Assembly (NCBI GenBank): GCA_037367405.1 | Contig: JAZKJV010004146.1 | Span: 434,001-498,000 of the forward strand | Direction: 5' to 3' | Source of the DNA: Ottelia alismoides | Lineage: Eukaryota > Streptophyta > Magnoliopsida > Alismatales > Hydrocharitaceae | Length of the DNA stretch: 64,000 nucleotides | Part shown: positions 58,101 through 64,000 of the stretch, one piece after another | How positions within the stretch are numbered: the first letter of the stretch is position 1 | Layout of the letters: each line of letters starts with the position of its first letter | Made by a program: the position numbers and the translations under genes | Notes under the pieces: model-generated | What the model saw: the letters and a program-made list of their open reading frames with translations, nothing else | Databases searched by the model: none | What the model was told of the DNA's origin: nothing

Positions 58101-58184
58101 ACGTTCGCCGTGGCACCCGATTGCCTTGAAGATGGTCTACAAAGGTTGAAGTCCTTCTGTGACAGGCACTGCAGCAGGAAGTAG
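40142..58184 (+). CDS. Tyrosine/nicotianamine aminotransferase-like enzyme
   Basis: Seven exons with GT-AG junctions in consistent phase: 40142-40428, 56752-57091, 57168-57386, 57468-57527, 57607-57762, 57855-57948 and 58066-58184 (TAG). They join into 424 residues, the normal length for this family. It is a fold-type I pyridoxal-phosphate aminotransferase, probably cytosolic, using tyrosine, a related amino acid or nicotianamine. Visible active-site residues are Asn196 (NPGNPCGN), Asp224 and Tyr227 (IADEVYA), the Schiff-base lysine Lys257 ([16 protein letters not shown]) and the substrate arginine Arg396 (NWLRVTFAV). Unusual positions are TSGCTHGIE, where most members have a Gln-Ala, and [10 protein letters not shown], where Phe-Val is common. 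Introns 2-6 are 76-117 bp, while intron 1 is 16.3 kb. aataaa at 58212 may be the polyadenylation signal. I cannot tell TAT from NAAT from this sequence. Confidence 0.9.
40510..40615. repeat. Foldback sequence 1 in intron 1
   Basis: Imperfect hairpin: gggatccccggatggggaat pairs with attccccatacggcggatcc, and ctgatagaggg pairs with ccccctatcag inside. G/C-rich and without coding capacity. Confidence 0.5.
40833..40939. repeat. Foldback sequence 2 in intron 1
   Basis: Hairpin with arms of about 43 bases: gaggaggcccgagcc, then gagcggttcacac, pairs with gtgtatgaaccgctc and gctcgagcctcctc. Loop of about 20 bases. Confidence 0.65.
41004..41118. repeat. 28-bp direct repeat pair
   Basis: cgtgaagctcctcacacagt... 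at 41004-41031 recurs with one mismatch at 41091-41118. Similar cctcac words occur in foldback 2, so the two may derive from one element. Confidence 0.6.
41471..41858. mobile_element. Tourist-like (PIF/Harbinger) MITE
   Basis: Flanked by TTA on both sides (41468-41470, 41859-41861). The left end gggtgtgtttggatagtggg and the right end in reverse complement ggggatgttcggttatgggg are inverted. 388 bp with no coding. It holds a tandem pair of gtgatrtgattgtattg...gtttgaaaaagtgagta units of about 60 bp. Confidence 0.7.
41862..42541. other. Intron 1 spacer
   Basis: No gene. A (gt)n(at)n microsatellite lies at 42482-42508. Nothing else recognised. Confidence 0.4.
42545..42847. mobile_element. Tourist-like MITE, family 2, copy 1
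   Basis: TTA on both sides. Ends gggcatgtttggttac and (reverse complement) gggtctgtctggttgtc. 303 bp. A second copy with the same length and the same internal blocks (gtagctgttt, ttatattaactttt, caaccc.ggaatg) lies at 59269-59570. Confidence 0.78.
43030..43540. repeat. Short tandem repeats (tgtatggttctttgta and aaaatgtataatgcacatcc)
   Basis: 43170-43290 has several tgtatggttctttgta-type words. 43329-43388 has three copies of a unit of about 20 bp, aaaatgtataatgcacatcc, followed by looser copies to 43520. AT-rich and non-coding. Confidence 0.55.
43690..43800 (-). pseudogene. Fragment of a DFR/CCR-like reductase gene
   Basis: On the minus strand, after an acceptor-like gtgttttttcag-type site (about 43801), a frame reads [20 protein letters not shown] then ATVKDLG. 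This fits the N-terminal NAD(P)-binding fold of plant dihydroflavonol/cinnamoyl-CoA reductase-type SDR proteins (GxxFIGxxLVxxLLxxGYTVHATVRD). Only this one exon piece is seen; no upstream start or downstream catalytic YxxxK was found. Probably a captured or leftover exon inside the intron. Confidence 0.5.
43811..44735. other. T-rich low-complexity stretch
   Basis: About 700 bp (44040-44735) made mostly of tattttta and tttttattt words. No gene. Confidence 0.6.
44738..46082. mobile_element. MITE split by a hAT insertion
   Basis: The left arm (gggtaaattacaatttgggt, then ggattcgatcccagaatgg, then tttaaattgtaacgattc) is matched in reverse complement by the right arm (gaatcattacaatttaaa, ccattctgggatcgaa, gggcccaaat, then tgtaa after the hAT). 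The hAT at 45029-46065 cuts the right arm. Terminal bases on the right are worn. Intact size would be about 300 bp. Confidence 0.65.
45029..46065. mobile_element. Non-autonomous hAT element with perfect 8-bp TSD
   Basis: Inverted ends TAGGGGTGCACACGGATCGG and (reverse complement) TAGGGGTGCACATGGATCGG. The flanks gcccaaat (45021-45028) and gcccaaat (46066-46073) are identical 8-bp duplications. Both subterminal regions are packed with atccgatccaatccg words. There is a (cata)n run at about 45213-45243. 1,037 bp with no transposase. Confidence 0.88.
46083..47080 (-). repeat. Inverted copy of the gypsy LTR at 4382
   Basis: Reverse-complement match to about 4575-5600: the blocks gacaatgtcaatattgacctgg, ttttggataaaata, aattatggttagaatg and atgaagaataaaagcgatgaa-type words occur in reversed order. 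Two copies in opposite orientation lie 41 kb apart. No coding. Confidence 0.65.
47081..47414. mobile_element. MITE-like element with palindromic ends
   Basis: The left end gtaggtaactacctacacct, followed by g.ctctttttttca, is repeated in inverted orientation at the right (tgaaaaaaagtcagg then tgtaggtagttacctac). Each end is itself nearly palindromic. 334 bp. It lies at one edge of the LTR copy, and a similar gtttcctacacccctggg word lies beside the other copy at about 5655. Confidence 0.55.
47415..49090. other. Intron 1 spacer, unassigned
   Basis: A (ca)n/(cg) run at about 47440-47475. The rest shows no family, though its character (poly-T/A flanked, transcript-like) could fit an old non-LTR element. 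Short frames are not supported. Confidence 0.35.
49094..49186. repeat. Foldback sequence 3 in intron 1
   Basis: gtgatcgcattactgccttg...ggtt pairs with aac...ccaaggcagcaatgcgatcac, arms of 29 bases with four mismatches and a 35-base loop. A hairpin of this size could be processed if transcribed. Confidence 0.7.
49393..49752 (-). pseudogene. Reverse-transcriptase-like protein, C-terminal part
   Basis: The minus-strand frame (about 49767 down to 49393) reads [49 protein letters not shown] and [19 protein letters not shown]. This is the conserved C-terminal segment found in plant non-LTR-type reverse-transcriptase proteins (the ADVL..W...KHACVDLTG...FIPFAFDTFG...QLVARLP region, endonuclease-like). 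The missing upstream part is at 55491-55660, across the MITE and Mutator insertions. Confidence 0.65.
49827..49939. repeat. Left subterminal palindromic array of the Mutator element
   Basis: Four palindromic units centred near 49839, 49867, 49899 and 49928, for example agcgcagctattctatgcgt and aacgcagagaaatcctgcga. Spacing is 28-32 bp. Likely transposase binding sites. Confidence 0.65.
49967..50004. repeat. Perfect 14-bp hairpin before first ATG of the Mutator element
   Basis: agcgaacgaagggt, a 10-base loop, then acccttcgttcgct, ending exactly at an ATG (50005). It lies in the expected leader of the transposase transcript. Confidence 0.75.
50085..50148. repeat. Tandem repeat of about 20 bp in transposase leader
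   Basis: cccgcacctccgcccaggcat occurs in about three copies in a GC-rich patch ahead of the transposase. It could be a coding leader exon from 50005 with a donor near 50182, but that is unproven. Confidence 0.55.
50286..52823 (+). pseudogene. MURA-type Mutator transposase, two stop codons
   Basis: One reading frame covers the whole stretch with TAA at 50985-50987 and TGA at 51816-51818. An N-terminal PB1-like part ([30 protein letters not shown]) and an acidic linker are followed by the DNA-binding part ([15 protein letters not shown], then NGCKWFL), then the DDE catalytic domain: Asp in [12 protein letters not shown] (51555), Asp in [12 protein letters not shown] (51747) and Glu in [11 protein letters not shown] (52065). 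A SWIM zinc motif [17 protein letters not shown] starts at 52380. Two CCHC knuckles follow ([14 protein letters not shown] and [13 protein letters not shown]); the last Cys of the second is reached only after a one-base shift in an A-run near 52820. The protein acts in the nucleus to cut and join element ends. Apart from these lesions it is well preserved. The start could be 50253 or an upstream exon. Confidence 0.85.
52945..55013 (+). CDS. Plant mobile domain protein (MAIN/MAIL1-like), transposon-borne
   Basis: Four exons, all phase 0 with GT-AG junctions: 52945-53022, 53093-53914, 53984-54382 and 54456-55013 (TAG), about 618 residues. Exon 1 ([14 protein letters not shown] ... RRVWEGD) has a TGA at 52990-52992. 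The core domain reads [75 protein letters not shown] and, after intron 2, [18 protein letters not shown], the PMD signature (PF10536 type). The C-terminus has a Gly-Arg repeat ([15 protein letters not shown], about 54628-54712) and an acidic, Pro-rich tail. Cellular relatives (MAIN, MAIL1) act in the nucleus in gene expression and transposon silencing; the role of transposon-borne copies is unknown. Same strand as the transposase just upstream. With the exon 1 stop it is probably not translated in full; no in-frame ATG follows before residue 70 or so. Confidence 0.82.
55246..55430. repeat. Right subterminal palindromic array of the Mutator element
   Basis: Five palindromic units (for example aacgcagaaattctatgcgc, aacgcacacaaagtatgcgc, atcgcacagattgtctgcga). 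The first two lie in a tandem duplication of about 62 bp that starts ttttggccg.tagcagagta. Confidence 0.65.
55491..55660 (-). pseudogene. Reverse-transcriptase-like protein, upstream part of C-terminus
   Basis: The minus-strand frame reads [56 protein letters not shown], then meets the MITE edge. In the family the GWVGGK block is followed directly by KHACIDL, which lies at about 49740 on the far side of the insertions. No catalytic reverse-transcriptase core is seen to the right. Confidence 0.62.
55661..56751. other. End of intron 1, unassigned
   Basis: No gene or repeat recognised up to the acceptor at 56751. Confidence 0.4.
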
Positions 58185-59268
58185 TAGATCAAGAAAAAAT
58201 ATCCAGTTTTAAATAAAATAATCCTGCTAGAATGGATTGAGTTCAATCGGGTCATTGAAGTAGCTGTGATAATGATCATTAAGCACGGAAATTTAGCATG
58301 TTTTTATGTTGAACATAAATATGACGTTTTTAGACCAATTGAACATAATTCGCATGGTTCGATGTGCAACAATAAGATAAAGGTGGTGATCATATTATCT
58401 AAACATTGAGTATTACATAGTTGGAAATGATCCTATGATGACAAACCTAACTAGGGTTGGAGCGAGGATATATATTACTAATATCTTAAAATGTCATCTT
58501 TTGTAAAGTACATCATGCTAACATTCAACTTCACAAATATCATTTAAATTAGTGATCAACTATATTGATAATACTAATACCTTAAAAAGTCATTATATGT
58601 AAAGTACATCAAATTAAAGTTTGAAATTTCCCGATTGATCATGTTGGTTATTTTAGGATGAATCACTATCAGCTATCCGCAACTCCATCACCATCTTGTT
58701 CGCCATATAAAATAAGTTCACTCTCAGCTGTAAGACGATGAGATACCTTAAAGATTATACGTACTATCATTGCCGGAAATCTGTACATTCAACGTCAAGA
58801 TTAAGCTTAGCGGTGATGTTCGTATCGGAGCTCAACGTCTTGGTCTGCTTTGATGCCGGTAACTAAATCAAAGTCTGATTTCTTAAGGCCTCGTTCGGCA
58901 ACGGATACAGGATAAGGAGGGATAAGAGATAAATGGTTCTATCCTTCATTTCTCTTCGTTTGCGGAGACGAGGTTACGAGAGATAAGGAGCGATAAGTGG
59001 TGATTGTTTGCTATTCTTTATTTGATTGATTAAAAAGGGATTGGACATGAGTCAATTTTGTTAGATATGTTGTAAGGAATAAAAGTATATTTGAATAAAA
59101 TTAATGGAATTTTGTCGAGAGAAGGAGGATATGGAATGATACAACCTCAAATCCTATCCCTCATGTTGGCTTATGTGGCAAGCCATCAGATTTATATCTC
59201 GAAATTGCACTGTAGACGAGATAATGATTTTATCCGGCCCCTAATCCGATACATGTTTGGAAGCTATA
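58185..59268. other. 3' flank of the aminotransferase gene
   Basis: Short 3' UTR, then AT-rich DNA. 58888-59268 begins ggcctcgttcggcaacggat and ends with a partly inverted match (atccgatacatgtttggaag), so it is probably one more worn MITE, abutting or cut by the next one. Confidence 0.4.
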
Positions 59269-59570
59269 GGGCATGTTTGGTTACTGGGTTGGGCTGAGTT
59301 AGGGTATGCTCCTGTGAATAGTAGCTGTTTGGAAGAATGGGAGGGTTGAAATGATAATTGCGATGTCATATAACATTAATTATGTGTTATATTAACTTTT
59401 TTATGATTATATTATATTTTTTATGTTAATAATTTTATTTGAACATGATTAAAAATTCTTATACCAAAGAAGTTATATGGTCAATATAAGTAATCCCAAC
59501 CCTGGAATGATGGGTTGGAGCCAGAGGTATGCCAAGGTATCCCGTGGTATCATGGTAACCAAACAGGCCC
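59269..59570. mobile_element. Tourist-like MITE, family 2, copy 2
   Basis: Same family and length as 42545-42847. Ends gggcatgtttggttac and (reverse complement) gggcctgtttggttacc. The flanking triplets are worn (ata/atg). Confidence 0.72.
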
Positions 59571-59834
59571 ATGGGGGGTAAGATGACTACTTAAGATATA
59601 ATTAAGTTTGGTTCTCGGTTACCTCCAGCTTTGTTCTTGCATTCTTAGGTTGGAGTTGTACAGATCCTACATCTTTGTTATAATGTCTTTTAACCACCTT
59701 CTAATAAAAATTATAACATCAAAAACATGTTGTAATCATAAATTAATCAATATAGCAATGTGATATCACATCACAACTACCATTTCTATCATCTTGACCA
59801 TCCAAACAATCTTATACATATAAGAAGAGTTCAA

Positions 59835-60184
59835 TGGGGCTGCCCCCTTGGGACAGCCGACAAGGCTGCCCCCGCGTCATTTTCGACGTTTTTTTTTATT
59901 TTTTTTCAAAAAATGTCGTCATGTATATTCATCCATATATCCTTCCTACATGGCATTCGAATTTCATCAGAAACAGAGACCCCTACGGCCTCCATCCAGA
60001 CAGTCATTTTTTAACGGTAACAGGATTTTTAAAATCGACACCATCTCGATGGAGGCCGTAGGAGTCTCTGTTTCTGACGAAATTAGAATGGCATGTAAGA
60101 GGGATATAGAGATGAATATACATAGTGATATTTTTCAAAAAAAAAATAGAAAAAATTGATAAAAAATGGGCGGGGACAACCCCA
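59835..60184. mobile_element. Large foldback element
   Basis: Arms of about 130 bases on each side of a centre near 60015. The left arm has atgtatattcatccatatat, catggcattcgaatttca and cagaaacagagacccctacg; the right arm has the reverse complements with about one difference per eight bases. Terminal ggggctgcccc and ggggacaacccc words pair loosely. No coding. Confidence 0.72.
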
Positions 60185-60977
60185 TTTCTTTCATATAACT
60201 AACCCTCTAACAGGAAGTTACTCCATGTCTTGAAATATGATTTCAAGGATACCTCTTAGATCTTAGTTTTGTAGGTGTTCAGAAGCAAAGAAAAGAGGCT
60301 ATTAGGACCGTCACATTTGTAGTACATCTTGGACATGTTCCATTCTTGGAAAATCCCAAGGAAGGCTTCCTTCCCTTAAGATATGGTACTGACCTATCTG
60401 AAGGGATAACACCTGCTTGCACTTGTGCATCAGCTACGAGAAGCTGAGTGTATGCTAGATGTGTATAAAAGCCAGATATCTGCCATGCAGTGGAAGTAGT
60501 AAAGTGTTGCTAGTCCTACTATGGAGATAAAACACTTGATTGCAGTAATAACAAAATCTTCAAATATGACAAGACTTTTGAGATAGTGATCTCTAAGTCT
60601 TATCTTCAAAGGTTTAAGACCTTGTAGATAGTGATCTATAAGGGTCTTAATAGTAGATGCCTTAGGAGATAGAGATCTCCAGGAATAAGGGTATTCTGAT
60701 AAGGCTTATGGAAATACTGGTTATAATAATTATTAAGCAATAGTATCAAGGACACTATAACTGCTTTGACTAGATTGAGTATTGGTTGCATAAGATGCAA
60801 CATTCGCATTAAATGCGAGCACTGTTACTAGGGATATGCAAGTGTTGTAAAAGGACTTGGCGTAGTCTCGCGGGAAACAGAGTGACTGATCACCTTATCT
60901 AGCTATTTTCTAAATAGCCTATGATTGTCACATGAGTGTGGATTTAAATGATTAGCCCATTAATGGCTCTCTGAGCT
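60185..60977 (+). other. 3' internal tail of a Copia-like element (E)
   Basis: Non-coding DNA running into a polypurine tract and LTR, so by position it is the region between the pol gene and the 3' LTR. Blocks such as agatagtgatctataagg repeat (about 60575 and 60630). The rest of the element is missing, cut at or near the foldback. Confidence 0.45.
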
Positions 60978-60986
60978 AGTGGGAGA
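60978..60986 (+). other. Polypurine tract of element E
   Basis: agtgggaga directly before the TGTTGGAC LTR start, a common plant Copia junction. Confidence 0.6.
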
Positions 60987-61299
60987 TTGTTGGACATGCG
61001 AGCCCACGGCGAGCCATTATGCAATAAATGTTATTGCAAATATCATTCCCTGATATGAAATGAAGAATAACTAATTTGCATAATAGGTCCCTTAGTACAA
61101 TTAGGATTATGTACCATGGACATCTTAATGATCATACAGCTGATGATTCAATTATTGAATCATAGAGGCTGGTGCTTGGATGGATATCTAAAGAGTTAGA
61201 TTGAGGACTCATCAAGTACCATCAAATGATTATTAAGAAAGCGTATTATCCTTGAAAGAGTTCATGGATAATTTCATTGTTGATATATGTACTCAAGCA

Positions 61300-61510
61300 T
61301 CGAGAAAATTGATAATTAAATGTGATTTAATTATCATGGATAATATGAATTTGATTCATATTATAAGGAGAGTTATCTGAGATAATTAAATGAGATTTAA
61401 TTATCAAAGATATGAATAATGTGAATGTGATTCATGTTATTTGAGCACATGAGAAAAGAGATCCAAGATGATTAAATATGATTTAATTATCATGGATATG
61501 GATAATGTTG
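61300..61510. repeat. Near-palindromic repeats (attaaatgtgatttaattatc)
   Basis: Three copies of a unit like aattaaatgtgatttaatta followed by tca.gga lie near 61312, 61385 and 61472, separated by gaatgtgattcat-type palindromes. Confidence 0.55.
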
Positions 61511-61783
61511 ATAACACTATCCATATTAATCATATATATTATAAATGTGATTTATAATATATTAGAGAGAGCATATTGCGATTTATATTTGTTGATTAAT
61601 TGTTAATGTGAATTGGATTTACATTGAACAATTAATTGAAAATATAATTACATTTAGTTTTGGGTTGTGAATGAGATTCACATAATTTCAATGGCATGGT
61701 TGATTTTTTCCATAAGATTATTTGGAATTATTTTTTAGTGAAAATATTATCGACAAGTGATCATGATATAATCATGAGATAAT

Positions 61784-61837
61784 GAGATCTCATGAGATGA
61801 TGAGATCTCGTGAGATATTGAGATCTCATGAGATGAT
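61784..61837. repeat. 18-bp x 3 tandem palindromic array
   Basis: gagatctcatgagatgat, gagatctcgtgagatatt and gagatctcatgagatgat in tandem. GAGATCTC and ATCTCATGAGAT are palindromes. Likely U3 regulatory repeats. Confidence 0.75.
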
Positions 61838-62074
61838 GGTAGCCGTCCCCATATTTTAGGGGATTGGTTTAGTCTTCTCATTATCCTATCTCTAATAAAA
61901 AGTGATTTAATTTGAGATTAATTATATTGATTTATCAATGATAATTAATTTGAATTAAATCACTTGTTGTTGAGTTTTACCAACAACAATCCTAGCCGTT
62001 GAAAGGGATATAATCAATCTCATTCGTTGATTGTGTGTTGTCCATGGATTGGGAACCATGGACTCCCAAAACCC

Positions 62075-62082
62075 TATATAAG
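62075..62082 (+). promoter_or_regulatory. TATA box of element E LTR
   Basis: tatataag, followed about 30 bp later by a C/T-rich leader start. Confidence 0.5.
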
Positions 62083-62563
62083 AAGAGGCACCCCTTGCTC
62101 TTCTAGACACTCGACATAGAAGAATGCTCTCGCTCTCTCTTTTCTCTCTACACGCCCACTTTCTCTATCTCTCATGTGGTCGTCCACCATGGATGCCCTA
62201 GAGAGATCCTCTATCGCCGCAGCGTCGTCGTTATGCTGCCCGGTCGTCTGCTCGTGGATCTCCGTCTACTTCATCGTGCCTTGATCGTGAAGAAGACGAT
62301 GTATCTCGTTTGTCAAGATCATGAGATCCGTAGCTTGGATCAACAAGATGGATTGCGAGAAGCGCGCGTCTCATCCACGCGCTCGCAAGCGTCTCCTCCG
62401 TCGGATCGGACTTGAGACAGGAGATCTCTTTGTTTAGAGACTCGGTCGCAACCACGCTTCAAGAGGTAATCCTATTACTTGTTTGTGGTTTAGATGAAAT
62501 GATCTGAGAAGTGTTCTTGGATCATGTGGTTTCGTCACATAAAATTTTTTAATTTCCGCTGCA

Positions 62564-64000
62564 TTGAGCAACTAGTGTGACTAGTCGCTCCCGATCGCAT
62601 TCGATGCGATCATCACGCTTCCGTGATGCACTTGAGGATTTTCCCGTATCAGACATGAGAGGAAGGATAATTAACAAGATAATTATTTAGAGATTGTCCT
62701 CCATGTGGAGCTATTTGCCAAAAATGTTGGCATGCGAGTCTTTAGAATCATTTATCTATTTTGCATGAATTCGGTTCATTTTAAAGCTTGCCTGAAACCT
62801 ATTAGACCTATATTGAATTTATTATGATTTTTGTAATGAAAATTATACTTTATGCTTATTAAATCATTATCATTTCAAATACATTTCAGAAAATTGTGGA
62901 AAATAATCACTGTGCAACTTACATAAAAAGAAACTTTTTATAGTTGATTAATTTAAATTCATTGAGCTTTTTGCTCTGTAGAATTTATTTGGTTAAATAC
63001 TTGTTTGATTTTTCTAGAGTATAAATTGTAATATCTCCAAAAATCTAAATAAATCCTAGATTTCACTTCATCTGCTTTATTATTCAATTTTTTTGTGAAA
63101 CTTATTGAGATTGCTTGGATTGGTTAAAATGAAAAAAAACTCAAATTACGAACTCCTGCATTTTTATTTTTATTATACTAATTTCAAATATTTGAAAAAA
63201 TAAAGTAGCTTGTATTTATCAAATCTTGCATTCCATATTTTTTTAAAACATTGCATTTTCATTTTTTTAATTGAAAAATTACCAAAAAAATTGCATGCAT
63301 CATATTTAATTGAAAAATTGCAAAAAAATACTTCCCGATTCCTCTTTCAATAAGTTTTTAAGGGAAAAATACCACTCAGAATGTTAGGGCCCAAACTCGT
63401 TTAGAAACCTATCTAGCAAAAAATCCTTAAACTTATTCCAAAACTTTATTTTATTTTAATTTTTTCTCATATTTGAAAATTTAAAAAAACTTAAAGACAT
63501 ATAAAATCCCAAATATATGTGTTTCTCATTTTATTCTATATTTATTGTACTAGGTTAAATGAAAAAATCTTCTTTTGTTTCTTTTACTTCTGTAGTGTCA
63601 TCTTTTTTATCTTTTTTAAATTCAAAATCAACTAAAAATTACAAAAAATAAAATAATAAATAAAGTCACAAAAACATATCATTGCCATTTCGACATTGCA
63701 TTTGCATTCTGCATCTTAACCTCGTACATTTTACATCACATCTTATTTGTATATTAGCATACTAATATCGATATGCTTAATTCCTAAATCTTCATGTTCT
63801 TCTTAAGTTTGATCTTGGTACACTTACCAAAGAAAGTAAAAATATCATTATGCTTACTTGATTAATTATGTGGTTTTAATTGCTTGCTTCTTATCATCTA
63901 TATTATAATAAATCAACTTTTTTAAGAGAGATAAACATCGGTTCATCAAGGATGAGGTTATTTGCAAGAATGCTCAAGAGCATGTGGTCAAAAATTCATG
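62564..64000. other. AT-rich right edge, unassigned
   Basis: Starts with gatcgcattcgatgcgatc, a perfect short palindrome (about 62593-62611). Beyond that only AT-rich DNA with many ttgaaaaattgcaaaaaa-type words, similar in character to 33800-35000. No gene seen. Confidence 0.4.

Larger units (their letters stand above)
60988..62563 (+). repeat. LTR of Copia-like element E
   Basis: Starts TGTTGGACATGCGAGCCC and probably ends ttccgctgca, 1,576 bp. The TATA box tatataag at 62075-62082 is followed by a leader with ctctctctttt runs. U3 has an 18-bp tandem array (61784-61837) and dispersed near-palindromes. No second LTR is in the window. Confidence 0.6.

Noticed and set aside
1..64000. tRNA, rRNA or CRISPR features
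   Set aside because: No cloverleaf, rRNA block or spaced identical repeat array was recognised by eye; the tRNA-like words found are retrotransposon primer sites.

Overview
This is nuclear DNA from a flowering plant. It has long AT-rich stretches, plant Ty1/copia and Ty3/gypsy retrotransposons whose primer sites match initiator methionine tRNA, CACTA, hAT, Mutator and Tourist-type elements, and one ordinary intron-bearing host gene. I cannot name the species, and nothing read here settles monocot versus eudicot. Nearly all of the window is transposon-derived. The one convincing intact host gene is a tyrosine/nicotianamine aminotransferase-like gene on the + strand (exon 1 at 40142-40428, exons 2-7 at 56752-58184).

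Layout. 1-7600: a hAT-type element with an 8-bp target duplication (754-1485), a decayed Athila-like gag without a visible pol, a polypurine tract and LTR (from 4382), and a cluster of palindromes spaced about 30 bp apart (7477-7584). 8112-13891: a young two-LTR Copia element (A) with few lesions. 14018-14186: a foldback element. 15261-20648: an older Copia element (B) with 213-bp LTRs that carry a telo-box next to the TATA box. 20830-22643: a minus-strand Copia fragment (C). 23051-39435: a CACTA element whose left end was hit by a third full Copia element (D, 23064-30410). Element D itself carries about 1.1 kb of foreign DNA with a plastid cemA start. The CACTA body holds internal duplications and possible captured exons but no recognised transposase.

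40142-58184: the aminotransferase gene. Introns 2-6 are 76-117 bp, but intron 1 is 16,323 bp and is packed with insertions: foldbacks, two Tourist-like MITEs, a reductase gene fragment, a hAT inside another MITE, an inverted copy of the upstream LTR, and a nested set. In that set a reverse-transcriptase-like remnant (minus strand) is split by a roughly 100-bp MITE, which is split in turn by a 5.6-kb Mutator-like element (49810-55437). The Mutator-like element carries two + strand genes: a MURA-type transposase (DDE residues, SWIM and CCHC zinc motifs) broken by two stop codons, and a four-exon plant mobile domain (PMD, MAIN/MAIL1-like) gene with one stop codon.

58185-64000: a second copy of one of the intron's Tourist-like MITEs, a large foldback, the 3' end and LTR of another Copia-like element (60988-62563), and AT-rich DNA with nothing recognisable.

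Two themes run through the window. Insertions are nested inside one another and inside the host gene. The stop codons that break the transposon genes mostly fit C-to-T or G-to-A change at CGA, CAG, CAA and TGG codons, as expected for silenced, methylated DNA.
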